Origin: Terriglobia bacterium
GTDB lineage: Bacteria; Acidobacteriota; Thermoanaerobaculia; Thermoanaerobaculales; Thermoanaerobaculaceae
DNA: 56,410 nt
Reading direction: 5' to 3'
Assembly (NCBI GenBank): GCA_020073245.1
Contig: JAIQFQ010000020.1
Location: 1 to 56,410, forward strand
Part shown: one piece after another, positions 16,876 to 26,909 of the stretch
How the letters are laid out: each line of letters starts with the position of its first letter
How positions within the stretch are numbered: the stretch's first letter is position 1
The notes under the pieces: generated by a model
What the model was told of the DNA's origin: nothing
Seen by the model: the letters and a program-made list of their open reading frames with translations, nothing else
Databases searched by the model: none
Position numbers and translations under genes: made by a program

Positions 16876-18650
16876 AAGGGCCACCCCCGCCGGTTCCCGA
16901 GCATCGGACCGTCAACGAAGCCCTGGCGCACGCCGCAACGACCCGGTCCGGCATCACGTTCGTCGACCTCCGGGAGCAGGAGAGCTTCCTCTCGTTTCGC
17001 GAGATCCACGAACGCGCCCGCGGGACCGCCGCGGCCCTGCGGGCACGAGGCGTCTCCTCCGGCGACCGGGTCGCGCTCGTCGTGCCGACCTCTCCGGCGT
17101 TCATGGATGCCTACTTCGGCGCGCTGCTCGCCGGCGCGGTGCCGGTCCCGCTCTACCCGCCGTTCCGCCTGGGGCGGTTGCCCGAGTATCACGCCGCGAC
17201 GGCCCGGATGATCGGCGCGGTCGAGGCGTCGATCGTGCTGGCCGACGGGAGGACCCGCGCGCTGCTCGGCCAGGCGATCGAATGGTCCCACCCGCCCCTG
17301 GGGTGTCACACGCTCGAAGACCTGGACTCGAAGAACTACGAGGAGGTGCAGGTCGAGGTCGAGGTCGAGCCCGACGCCCTCGGGCTCATCCAGTTCTCCT
17401 CGGGCTCGACGACCGATCCGAAACCCGTTGCCCTGTCCCATCAGAACTTGATGACCCAGCTGGCGGTTCTCAAGGCTCTGCTCCCGCCCGTGGAACGCTT
17501 TCCTCACCTGGGGGTGTCGTGGTTGCCGCTGTACCACGACATGGGCCTGATCAGCTGCCTCCTGCTCGCGGTCTACTACCCCGGTCCGCTCGTTCTCGTC
17601 CAACCAGACCACTTCCTGACGCGGCCGGCGCTGTGGCTGCGCGCGATCGCGCGGCACCACGCCACCCTCTCGGTCGCACCGACGTTCGGGTACGAGATCT
17701 GCACAAAGCGGGTGAGAGACGATGACCTATCCGGTGTCGATCTCTCGAGCTGGCGGTTGGCCGTCTGCGGAGCCGAGTCTGTGGCGCTCGACGCCCTCGA
17801 GAGCTTCGCTGGGCGCTTTGCCGCCTTCGGCTTCGACCGCCGCGCGCTCCGGCCCGTCTATGGGCTCGCCGAGGCCACCCTTGCGGTGACGTTCACACCT
17901 CCGGACCGCGACATCAGGGCGGTCCACGTGGATCCCGCCCGCCTTGCGGCGACGGGCCACGCCGTTGACGGGCCGCGCGCGATCGTTTCGGTCGGATCGC
18001 CGGTCCCGGGCAATGAGGTCGAGGTCCGCGGCGTGGACGGCAGACCCGTGCCGGAGCGCACCGTGGGGCGAATATTCACCCGCGGCCCATCCATAATGGC
18101 GGGATATTTCGGGCAGCCCGAGGCCACGGCGAGGACCATCGTCGACGGCTGGCTGGACACGGGGGACCTCGGGTTCGTGGAGGACGGGGAGCTGTACGTC
18201 GACGGGCGAGAAAAGGACCTGATCATCATTCGCGGTTCCAACCACGTGGCGCAGGAGTTCGAGGAGTGTCTCGAGGACCTCGACGGCGTGCGGAAGGGTT
18301 GCGCCGTGGCTCTCGGCTTCGTCCCCGAGGAGGGGCGCGGCGAGCAGCTCCTGGTTCTGGCCGAGCGCCCCAGGACGGTCGGCTCGAACCGCAACGACGC
18401 CCGCGTTGGCGAGGTCATTGGGCGGGTGATCCTGAACCGCACCGGCATCAAGCCCCACACGGTGCGGCTGCTCGCGCCCGGGACGCTGCCGCGCACCTCC
18501 AGCGGCAAGCTGAGGCGGGCCGAGGCGCTGCGACAGTTCCTGGCCGGGGAGCTCATGCCGCCACGCAAGGTCGGCCGCGTTCGTCTCCTTCTCGAGGTCG
18601 TCCGCTCTAGCCTTGCGTTCGTGAGAGTCAGGCTCGGCCGTGAGGGCTAG
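16872..18650 (+). CDS. Fatty acyl-AMP ligase
   Basis: A 592-residue ANL-superfamily adenylate-forming enzyme. Motifs in order: QFSSGSTTDPKPV (ATP/P-loop, about residue 173), WLPLYHDMGLI (about 218), YGLAEATLAV (about 333), GWLDTGDLGF and DGREKDLIIIRG (hinge and C-domain), and RTSSGKLRR with the catalytic Lys near the C-terminus. The YHDMGL and GHAVDGPRAIVSVGSPVPG-type segments are typical of FAALs, which make acyl-AMP and hand the acyl group to an ACP rather than CoA. The GTG start at 16872 overlaps the ACP stop by four bases, fitting a dedicated ACP partner. It probably supplies the starter for the type III polyketide synthase. Confidence 0.9.
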   Translation: MKGPPPPVPEHRTVNEALAHAATTRSGITFVDLREQESFLSFREIHERARGTAAALRARGVSSGDRVALVVPTSPAFMDAYFGALLAGAVPVPLYPPFRLGRLPEYHAATARMIGAVEASIVLADGRTRALLGQAIEWSHPPLGCHTLEDLDSKNYEEVQVEVEVEPDALGLIQFSSGSTTDPKPVALSHQNLMTQLAVLKALLPPVERFPHLGVSWLPLYHDMGLISCLLLAVYYPGPLVLVQPDHFLTRPALWLRAIARHHATLSVAPTFGYEICTKRVRDDDLSGVDLSSWRLAVCGAESVALDALESFAGRFAAFGFDRRALRPVYGLAEATLAVTFTPPDRDIRAVHVDPARLAATGHAVDGPRAIVSVGSPVPGNEVEVRGVDGRPVPERTVGRIFTRGPSIMAGYFGQPEATARTIVDGWLDTGDLGFVEDGELYVDGREKDLIIIRGSNHVAQEFEECLEDLDGVRKGCAVALGFVPEEGRGEQLLVLAERPRTVGSNRNDARVGEVIGRVILNRTGIKPHTVRLLAPGTLPRTSSGKLRRAEALRQFLAGELMPPRKVGRVRLLLEVVRSSLAFVRVRLGREG

Positions 18651-19740
18651 CTTCGATGTCGCGGTCGCGGGAGCCGGGCCCGCGGGCCTGGCCACCGCCA
18701 TCTTCGCGGCGCGCGCCGGCCTTGCGACGGTCGTCTGCGAGCGCAATGCCGGCCCGCCGGACAAGGCGTGCGGCGAGGGGCTGATGCCGGCCGGAGTCCG
18801 CGTGCTGGATGCCCTCGGAGCACGGGCCTATATCGGCGCTGCCGATTGCGCGCCAGTCGAGGGCATCCGCTACGTTCAGGAAGACGGCTCCGCGGCCGAA
18901 GGAAGGCTTCCCGCCGGCGGCGGGCTCGGCATCCGGCGGACGGCGCTGGCGTCGGCGTTGGCCCGGCGCGCCGTCGAATGCGGGGTCGAGGTGCGATGGA
19001 GCTGCCCGATCGAGGGGCTGGCCACGACCGGTCGCGCCGTGTCGCTCCGGACGCCCGGCGGGGAAGTGACCGCAGGGGTGTGCGTGGCGGCCGACGGTCT
19101 CCACTCGCGCCTTCGCCGGTGCGCCGGCCTCGACGGCCCCACCGCCCGCTTGCGCCGCTTCGGTCTCCGACAGCACTTCCACCTGCCCCCCTGGAGCCGC
19201 TTCGTCGAGGTCCACCTGAGCCCGGGGGTCGAAGCCTTCGTGACCCCGGCGGGCGCGTCGCGTGTCGGCGTCGCCTTCCTGTGGGAGAAAGGCAGGGTCC
19301 CCGGGTCTGTCGCCGTCGAGTCGTTCCTCGAGCGCTTTCCGGCCCTGCGTGCGCGGCTCGCAGGCGCGCCGGCCGACTCACGGCCGCGCGGCGCGGGGCC
19401 GCTCGCCCAGGCCGCGCGCTCGCCGATCGCCGACCGCCTCGTCCTCGTGGGCGACGCCGCGGGGTACGTGGACGCCATCACCGGCGAGGGCCTCTCTCTG
19501 GCGTTCGTCTGCGCGCAGGCGCTCGGCTCGATCTTGCCTGCGGCCATCGAGGGCGGTGCGGGGCGCGAGACCCTCCTCGCCTATGAACGCTTCTTCACCG
19601 GCACGTTTCGGCGCTATGCGGTGGTCTGCAGACTCGTGCTCGGTTTCGCGCGGCGGCCGTCCCTTCGCCGCTGCGCGCTGCACGTCCTCGCCCGTCGCCC
19701 CCGGATCCTTGATCGCTTGATCAAGTTGGCGCTCGCCTGA
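18640..19740 (+). CDS. FAD-dependent oxidoreductase, geranylgeranyl-reductase/hydroxylase family
   Basis: A 366-residue flavoprotein. The N-terminal dinucleotide-binding loop is VAGAGPAGLATAIFAARAG, then CGEGLMPAG, a second FAD motif near LVLVGDAAGYVDAITGEGLSLAF (about 268), and a helical C-terminus. The family includes geranylgeranyl reductases and aromatic hydroxylases such as SrsC, which turns alkylresorcinols into alkylquinols beside a type III polyketide synthase. Here it overlaps the ligase gene by 11 bases and closes the operon, so ring hydroxylation (or double-bond reduction) of the polyketide lipid is the likely role. Confidence 0.85.
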   Translation: MRASFDVAVAGAGPAGLATAIFAARAGLATVVCERNAGPPDKACGEGLMPAGVRVLDALGARAYIGAADCAPVEGIRYVQEDGSAAEGRLPAGGGLGIRRTALASALARRAVECGVEVRWSCPIEGLATTGRAVSLRTPGGEVTAGVCVAADGLHSRLRRCAGLDGPTARLRRFGLRQHFHLPPWSRFVEVHLSPGVEAFVTPAGASRVGVAFLWEKGRVPGSVAVESFLERFPALRARLAGAPADSRPRGAGPLAQAARSPIADRLVLVGDAAGYVDAITGEGLSLAFVCAQALGSILPAAIEGGAGRETLLAYERFFTGTFRRYAVVCRLVLGFARRPSLRRCALHVLARRPRILDRLIKLALA

Positions 19741-19764
19741 TCGGGACACGGGCCCGGGCGCGGG

Positions 19765-20814
19765 CTAGCGCGGCTTCGCAGCGTTCTGCTGGCCGGCCCC
19801 GGGGAAAGTGAGGAACCGGAGCGGCCTCCGCGGGGCCAGGCCGGCTCCCTTCTCCCACGCCGCGAGCTCCTCGAACGAGCGGGTTCCCGACTCGCTGGTG
19901 AGCGCGAAGTAGAGGTCCAGCAGGGCGGCGGTCTGACCCGCGCGGCGGGTCGACGAGGGCGGGAAGAAGTCCTGGATCACCAGGAGGCCTCCCGGGCGGA
20001 GCGCTCCGGCTGCCCGCCGGATCATGGCGCGGCTCTCGGCCTCGTCGAAATGATGAATCAGGTTCGAGATCAGGATCAGATCGTAGGTCCCGATCCCGAG
20101 TTCGGCCGTCCGCGCGTCGCCGACCCTATGCACGACGCGGTCCCCCAGACCCTCGCGGGCGAGGATGGGAGCCGCCTGCGAAACCGCCTCGGGGAGGTCG
20201 AGGATCTGCGCGCGGAGCCCCGGATGACGCCGGCAGAGGGCGACCGCGAAGAACCCGTGCGAGCCGCCGATGTCGAGCATGGCGCTCGCTCCCCTGGGGA
20301 CGGGGGTTCGAAGCGCCACTTCGCGGGCGAGAGCGCCCGCCAGCGAGCGCATGCCTCGCTGGTACAGCGCCCACTGGTCGCCGGTCATCTCGGTATGGAT
20401 GTCAAGCGGCCGGCCGGAAAGCACGAACTCCTCGAGCCGCCCGACCCACTCCCACTCCACGAACCTGAAGAGCACGTTGTCGTGAAGTGAGTGCGGGCTG
20501 CCCTCGAGCAGCCAGCCCCGGGCGTCGGCCGTGACCGCGTACCTCCCATCGTTCGAGGCCCGAACGTACCGGGTCGCCTCGAGGACGCGGAGCAGCCGAG
20601 CCGTCGCCCGTTCGTCCGTGCCGCACCGGGAGGCCGTCTGGCTGACCGTCAGGGGAGATTCGCCAAGCGCCTCGAACAGGCCGACCCTGGTCGCGACCAT
20701 CAGCGCCTGAGCCAGCAGCAGCGCGGAGTGCGTCTCGAGCAGAGGCCGCGGCCCCAGCCGCAGGAGCACCGCCGCGAACTCGAGCAGGTTCTCCGCAATC
20801 GGACCGATCCTCAT
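19765..20814 (-). CDS. SAM-dependent O-methyltransferase
   Basis: A 349-residue protein with a winged-helix dimerisation domain (about 30-110, with VGLFEALGESPLTVSQTASRCG) and a Rossmann methyltransferase domain (AMLDIGGSHGFFAVAL as the SAM-binding glycine loop near 175, then ISNLIHHFDEAE and GGLLVIQDFF). This is the plant-type/hydroxyneurosporene O-methyltransferase family, which methylates phenols and polyketides. It converges on the polyketide operon, ending 24 bases from the oxidoreductase stop, and could methylate the same product, though it is transcribed separately. The ATG at 20814 fits the family N-terminus. Confidence 0.85.
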   Translation of the reverse strand: MRIGPIAENLLEFAAVLLRLGPRPLLETHSALLLAQALMVATRVGLFEALGESPLTVSQTASRCGTDERATARLLRVLEATRYVRASNDGRYAVTADARGWLLEGSPHSLHDNVLFRFVEWEWVGRLEEFVLSGRPLDIHTEMTGDQWALYQRGMRSLAGALAREVALRTPVPRGASAMLDIGGSHGFFAVALCRRHPGLRAQILDLPEAVSQAAPILAREGLGDRVVHRVGDARTAELGIGTYDLILISNLIHHFDEAESRAMIRRAAGALRPGGLLVIQDFFPPSSTRRAGQTAALLDLYFALTSESGTRSFEELAAWEKGAGLAPRRPLRFLTFPGAGQQNAAKPR

Positions 20815-20918
20815 CGGCTCCCCTCGCCCTCTCCAACCGCCACAACAGACGGTATCCGAGTATGCCTCTTTGAGCGGGGCATGAAAATGGGCGCGGGCCT
20901 ACGCCCCCGCACAAAACA

Positions 20919-20944
20919 AAGGGCGGGGACCGCTCCCCGCCCTT
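20919..20944 (-). terminator. Rho-independent terminator of groESL
   Basis: AAGGGCGGGGA-CCGC-TCCCCGCCCTT forms an 11-bp perfect stem. On the minus strand it is followed by TGTTTTGTG, a T-rich run. It lies about 65 bases after the groEL stop. Confidence 0.75.
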
Positions 20945-20972
20945 GCTGTTTCCTGTCTTCTTCTTGCTTCCT

Positions 20973-21006
20973 TGGTCCACGGACCACGGTCTACGGACCA
21001 CGGTCT
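20973..21006. repeat. Tandem 14-bp spacer repeat beside groEL stop
   Basis: ACGGACCACGGTCT occurs twice in perfect tandem (20979-20992 and 20993-21006), preceded by the palindrome TGGTCC-AC-GGACCA (20973-20986). It abuts the groEL stop codon. Confidence 0.85.
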
Positions 21007-21007
21007 T

Positions 21008-22663
<1,656 letters not shown>

Positions 22664-22954
22664 TTACTTTTCCAGCACGCCGAGGATCTCGTCCTCGCGC
22701 ACGATGACGTATTCCTGGTCGTCGATCTTGATGTCCGAGCCCGAGTACTTTCCTATCAGGATGCGGTCGCCCTTCTTGACGTCGATCGGCATCCGCTTGC
22801 CGTTGTCGTCGAACTTGCCCGGACCGACGGCGATCACCTCGGCCTCCTGCGGCTTTTCCTTTGCGGTGTCGGGAATGATGATCCCGCCCTTCACCACCTC
22901 TTTCTCTTCGAGGCGGCGAATGAGAATCCTATCGTGGAGCGGACGAACGTGCAT
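22664..22954 (-). CDS. groES: Co-chaperonin GroES (Hsp10)
   Basis: A 96-residue co-chaperonin that caps GroEL. It starts [17 protein letters not shown], has the mobile-loop region [19 protein letters not shown] and the roof/base motif [21 protein letters not shown]. First gene of the groESL operon; the ribosome site is GAGGGAGGG upstream of ATG 22954. The promoter and CIRCE operator lie 50-110 bases upstream. Confidence 0.98.
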   Translation of the reverse strand: MHVRPLHDRILIRRLEEKEVVKGGIIIPDTAKEKPQEAEVIAVGPGKFDDNGKRMPIDVKKGDRILIGKYSGSDIKIDDQEYVIVREDEILGVLEK

Positions 22955-23005
22955 GCGAGTAACCCTCCCTCTTTCTTATATTTACGTTTGCCCGTCGGGG
23001 TGCGT

Positions 23006-23032
23006 CTAGCACTCACCATACGAGACTGCTAA
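23006..23032 (-). promoter_or_regulatory. CIRCE operator (HrcA binding site)
   Basis: CTAGCACTC-N9-GACTGCTAA matches the CIRCE consensus TTAGCACTC-N9-GAGTGCTAA with one mismatch in each arm. It overlaps the expected transcription start of groES, so HrcA would block initiation at normal temperature. hrcA itself is not in the window. Confidence 0.92.
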
Positions 23033-23033
23033 C

Positions 23034-23062
23034 AGTGTAGGGCGAGGTGCGCGCCCTGTCAA
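23034..23062 (-). promoter_or_regulatory. Sigma-70 promoter of groESL
   Basis: Minus strand: perfect TTGACA (23062-23057), a 17-base spacer and TACACT (23039-23034). The start would fall near 23027, inside the CIRCE element. Confidence 0.88.
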
Positions 23063-23210
23063 GAGGGTTCCCGGACTCGGTCTCGCATCTGCGGCACGGC
23101 CGTACTCGGCGGCCTCGTGGACCGGCGATCCGCCCGCTTCCGTCCGCTTTGGCTGCTCCCGCCGACCGCCAGGGCCGGGTCCGGACCCGGCCGACGATCC
23201 GGACGGGCGC

Positions 23211-24116
23211 CTAGGAGTCGACCCGAGGTGCGGTCCGGAGCCCGGCGAGCGCGCGCCCATGGCCGCGAAGGATCGCAGCCGCCGCCGAGCGGCCGGCCTC
23301 GCCCCGCACGACGAGACCGTACCCGGCCGCACGGAGCAGCGCGTAGCTCGAGTGCAGCAACGCCAGGTAGAGGCGGTACGCGAGAGGCCGGTACGGCCGC
23401 AAGCGGGTCGCGGCCATGAGTTCCAGATAGAACGGCGAGCGCGCCGCCGACCCCGTCACAGCGCCGAGACGGTGCACCGCGACCATCGTCGGTGTGTAGA
23501 GAAGGCGCCAGCCCCGACGACGGAGTCGCAGGCAGAGGTCGACGTCCTCGTTGTAGAGGAAGTAGCTCCCATCGAAGCCACCTGATTGCCGCCACGCCTC
23601 CGGGCTGACGGCGAATGCCGCGCCCGGGATGAACCCGATGTCCCGCTCGCGGCTCGCCGCTCCGCGTGACGTCGCCTGCCGGACGGTGCCGGTAAGCCAG
23701 TTCACGCTGCCGCCGGCGTACCAGAGTCTGCCCCCCGGCCGGTCGAGGAAGAGCGGGCCGGCCGCAACCCCGACCCCCGGGCCCTTCAGCGCGACGCATG
23801 CGGCGTCGAGATATCCGGAGGCAACCTCGATGTCGTTGTTGAGCACCACCAACGCATCCCACGGGCCGGGCCCGAGCCGCGCAATCCCCGCATTGACCGC
23901 CGCCCCGAAGCCCGGGTTGTTCGCGAGGCGCAGGACCTCGGCCGACTTGGGCGCTCCACGATCCAGGTTGCCTGAGTTGTCCACGATCACCACGCGACGG
24001 CCGGACCTCGACGCGTCCGCCTCCAGTGCCCGCACACACCCCTCGGTTGGGGTCGGATCGCCGAAGTGCACGACCACGACGCCGGCCCGGACCGGTCCGG
24101 GCTCCGTCGTGCTCAT
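23211..24116 (-). CDS. GT2-family glycosyltransferase
   Basis: A 301-residue GT-A enzyme. AGVVVVHFGDPTPTEGCVRAL opens the nucleotide-sugar fold, VVIVDNSG and NPGFGAAVNAGI follow, VVLNNDIEV carries the DxD-like metal site and GGFDGSYFLYNEDVDLCLRLRRRGW is the acceptor/catalytic segment typical of rhamnosyl-type GT2 (WbbL-like) enzymes. It probably adds a sugar to the lipid-linked repeat unit at the cytoplasmic face. The ATG at 24116 overlaps the flippase stop (ATGA). Last gene of the minus-strand set that starts with the priming transferase at 26727. Confidence 0.88.
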   Translation of the reverse strand: MSTTEPGPVRAGVVVVHFGDPTPTEGCVRALEADASRSGRRVVIVDNSGNLDRGAPKSAEVLRLANNPGFGAAVNAGIARLGPGPWDALVVLNNDIEVASGYLDAACVALKGPGVGVAAGPLFLDRPGGRLWYAGGSVNWLTGTVRQATSRGAASRERDIGFIPGAAFAVSPEAWRQSGGFDGSYFLYNEDVDLCLRLRRRGWRLLYTPTMVAVHRLGAVTGSAARSPFYLELMAATRLRPYRPLAYRLYLALLHSSYALLRAAGYGLVVRGEAGRSAAAAILRGHGRALAGLRTAPRVDS

Positions 24117-25381
24117 TCCGGCTCCACCGCAGGAGGCACCGATTCCCCCGGCCGGCGTGGGTTGCGGACGGCGAGGCTCGCGATCGTCATGCTGATCACC
24201 GTTCCGGACGACCACACCGCCACAGCGACGCCTGCGCAGCCCAGCAGCCCCCACCGCGGTATCGCCAGGAAATCGGCCACCGCCACCACTAGGAGGACGA
24301 AAGCCTGCGTCGGCAGAGACCATCGCTGACGCCCGCACGCCGCGACAAGGACTCCCATGAGCATCCCGAGGCAGGCGCCCGGCAACACCCAGACGAGCAC
24401 CGCCATCACGGGTACCGCGCCGAGGTACTGCGGCCCGAACACGAGCCGGACCAGAGGAACCCTCACGAGCGTGAGTGCCGTCGCGAGCGAGGTGCCGATC
24501 GCCGCGCCGCAGAAGGCGATGGCGAGGACGCGCCGAATGTTGAGCTGGCCGCCCGTCGCCGCCTTCGCCAGGGTCGGGTACGCCGCGACCGCGATGAGCT
24601 GCGCGACGCCCAGCAGTCCCCACACCGGCGCGGCGGCGACGCCGTACAGCCCGATCTGCTCCTTCGGGAATCCGAAGCCCGCCAGCATGAAGGTGTCGAT
24701 GCGCAACAGCGCCTGCAGGCCCAGGCTCAGGACCAGGAAGACGGCGCCCTCGCGCGCCAGGTAGGCGCTGTCAAACCCGGGCTCGACCCCTGGCGGCAGC
24801 TTGTGGAGCGGCCGCAGCACCACGGCAACGCCGGCGGCGGCTCCGGCCGAGAACGCGAGGCCCGTCGTCCACACGGGAGCCGAGACCGATGCCAGGAGCA
24901 CCAGCAGGGCGAGGGCGGATCCAAGCTCCGTGCTCCGCGCGCCGACCTCCACCTCCATGCGGTCTAGCCCCTTGAACACGGCGCCCCGGCTGATCAGGGA
25001 GCTGCGAAACCACGCGTAAGGGATGAACGCGAGCAGGGTCCACCTAAGGACTCCGTCAGGGACGAACGCCGCCGCGACCGCGGAGACCGGAACGACCACC
25101 AGCGCCACCCGACCTTGCCACCCCCGGGAGAGACGACTCAGGCCGCGAGCCGTCGCGGGCCGCCGAGCCGTCTCCCGGATCACGACCTCGACCTGGCCTG
25201 CGGTCAGGAGGAGCATCAGCATCATCGCCGCGCCGTACGCCACGGTGAACGCGCCCATGGCGGCGGGGCCCAGCCCGCGAGCCACCAGGACCCCCGCCGC
25301 GAACAGAGCGCCCTTGAGCACCACCTCGCCGACGCCGAGCCACGCGACGTTGCGCGCCAGCCTCACCGCGACCCGGCTCAC
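24113..25381 (-). CDS. Wzx-like polysaccharide flippase
   Basis: A 422-residue membrane protein with about 12-14 hydrophobic segments and few charged loops. It starts from a GTG at 25381 that overlaps the stop of the priming transferase (GTGA), giving VSRVAVRLARNVAWLGVGEVV, the usual start of polysaccharide-export flippases (MATE/MOP superfamily). Internal segments AYLAREGAVFLVLSLGLQALL and IGLYGVAAAPVWGLLGVAQL fit the family. It likely moves the undecaprenyl-linked repeat unit across the inner membrane. Confidence 0.85.
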   Translation of the reverse strand: MSRVAVRLARNVAWLGVGEVVLKGALFAAGVLVARGLGPAAMGAFTVAYGAAMMLMLLLTAGQVEVVIRETARRPATARGLSRLSRGWQGRVALVVVPVSAVAAAFVPDGVLRWTLLAFIPYAWFRSSLISRGAVFKGLDRMEVEVGARSTELGSALALLVLLASVSAPVWTTGLAFSAGAAAGVAVVLRPLHKLPPGVEPGFDSAYLAREGAVFLVLSLGLQALLRIDTFMLAGFGFPKEQIGLYGVAAAPVWGLLGVAQLIAVAAYPTLAKAATGGQLNIRRVLAIAFCGAAIGTSLATALTLVRVPLVRLVFGPQYLGAVPVMAVLVWVLPGACLGMLMGVLVAACGRQRWSLPTQAFVLLVVAVADFLAIPRWGLLGCAGVAVAVWSSGTVISMTIASLAVRNPRRPGESVPPAVEPE

Positions 25382-26727
25382 CGCCGGGTCCCGACCAGAG
25401 CGACGCTCGCCGTGCGCAGCAGTGTGAGCAGGTAGGTCGCGAGGGATCTCTCTCGGATGAAGTAGAGGTCGTATTCGAGCTTGCGTCTGTGGTCCTCCTC
25501 GGTGACCGCGTAGGGCATGTTCACCTGGGCCCAACCGGTGAGGCCGGGGGGGACCGCGAGCCTGAAGGTGTAATACGGGATCGTTCGCGCCAGCTCCGCG
25601 ACGAACTCGGGACGCTCCGGACGAGGGCCGACGAGCGACATATCGCCTCTGGCAACGTTCACGAGTTGCGGCAGCTCATCAACCCGCAGGCGGCGCAGGA
25701 TCCTCCCGAGCCGCGACACCCGGGGGTCATCCGGGACGGCAAAGGCCGGGCCCTTCTCCTCGGCGTCCGTCCGCATCGTCCGGAGCTTCACGACGCGGAA
25801 GCGGCGGCCGAACTGGCCGACCCGTGTCTGGAGGAAGAACACAGGCCAGCCGTCGAACACCAGCACCGCTAACGCCGCCAGGACCACCAGCGGGGAGAAC
25901 AACACCAGCAGCAATGCAGCGAACGCGATGTCCGCGACCCTGGTCACGCGGTTGAAGAGCTCCCAGTGGATGACGCCGAACCCCGGCTGGTGAAGGAACG
26001 CCGCCGGCGACAAATCCTCGACGGGCAGCCGGCCGTCGAGCCACGCCCACATCTCCGAGGCGACCACGACGGGCACTCCCGAGAAGTGTAGCGACGTCAG
26101 GTCACCTGCAAGACCACCGCCGGCCGATTCGGGTCCCACCAGGACCACGAGCTCGATCCCCGGCCCGTGCGCCTCGTCCGCGACCTCGGCGACCGTCAGC
26201 CCGGCTCCATTGACCGGCGACCACGGCGCGAGAGGGTGATCCTGGAGCTTGCGGCAGACCTCGTCAACCGCGGCAGTCTCGCCCACGACGAGCGCCCTTG
26301 CGTGCGGCCGCTGGCGGAGCCAAACAGCCGTCGCCAACCTCAGAGCGGCCGCGGGCACGGCCCAGGCGACGGTGGTGAGGAGCAGCAGTCCCCTGCCGAA
26401 ACGCCAGCTCGGCTCGATGTATGTCGCGAGGATCAGGCCGGTGCCCCACACGGCGGCGACGACCGCTACTCGCGCGGCCACTTCGCCTCGGCGGCGGAGC
26501 AAGATCGGCTCGTACAGCTCCGCCGCGACCGCCGTCGCCCACATTGCCACCAACGAGAACACCAGCAGGCCCGGGTGCCGCAGCAACTCCTGCCACTTCG
26601 AAGCCCGCTCCGGCCCGGCCGGAAACCGGATCACGTGGGCAAGCCACACCGCGGCGGTCAACAGAACGCCGTCAACCAGCGCCACCGGAAGCCGCAGGCG
26701 GGGCGTGGCCGGGAAGAAGGAGCTCAT
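25378..26727 (-). CDS. Priming polyprenyl glycosylphosphotransferase 1 (WcaJ/EpsE type)
   Basis: A 449-residue polyisoprenyl-phosphate hexose-1-phosphate transferase. The N-terminal half has about five membrane segments and a nucleotide-binding-like linker. The C-terminal bacterial sugar transferase domain (PF02397) has [50 protein letters not shown] and PGLTGWAQV. It starts repeat-unit assembly by moving a sugar-1-phosphate onto undecaprenyl phosphate. The ATG at 26727 is preferred to an upstream one. A TTGACA at 26767-26762 could be a -35 element, but the leader would be very short. A second priming enzyme lies at 38413. Confidence 0.9.
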   Translation of the reverse strand: MSSFFPATPRLRLPVALVDGVLLTAAVWLAHVIRFPAGPERASKWQELLRHPGLLVFSLVAMWATAVAAELYEPILLRRRGEVAARVAVVAAVWGTGLILATYIEPSWRFGRGLLLLTTVAWAVPAAALRLATAVWLRQRPHARALVVGETAAVDEVCRKLQDHPLAPWSPVNGAGLTVAEVADEAHGPGIELVVLVGPESAGGGLAGDLTSLHFSGVPVVVASEMWAWLDGRLPVEDLSPAAFLHQPGFGVIHWELFNRVTRVADIAFAALLLVLFSPLVVLAALAVLVFDGWPVFFLQTRVGQFGRRFRVVKLRTMRTDAEEKGPAFAVPDDPRVSRLGRILRRLRVDELPQLVNVARGDMSLVGPRPERPEFVAELARTIPYYTFRLAVPPGLTGWAQVNMPYAVTEEDHRRKLEYDLYFIRERSLATYLLTLLRTASVALVGTRR

Positions 26728-26909
26728 CGTTGGCCGGGATGGTGCGCGGGTGCGCGCCAAGTGTCAACAGCACGCGCTTGCGGGTTGCTGAAGAGAGCGA
26801 CGCCGATCCGGCGACCCCCACCCGACCCCTCCCCCTGCGCCGCCGCGGCGGCTTCAGGGAAGACTCGTAAGGAGCCGGCTCGTCCCGTCAGAGCCGGGAC
26901 GAGATCCCT

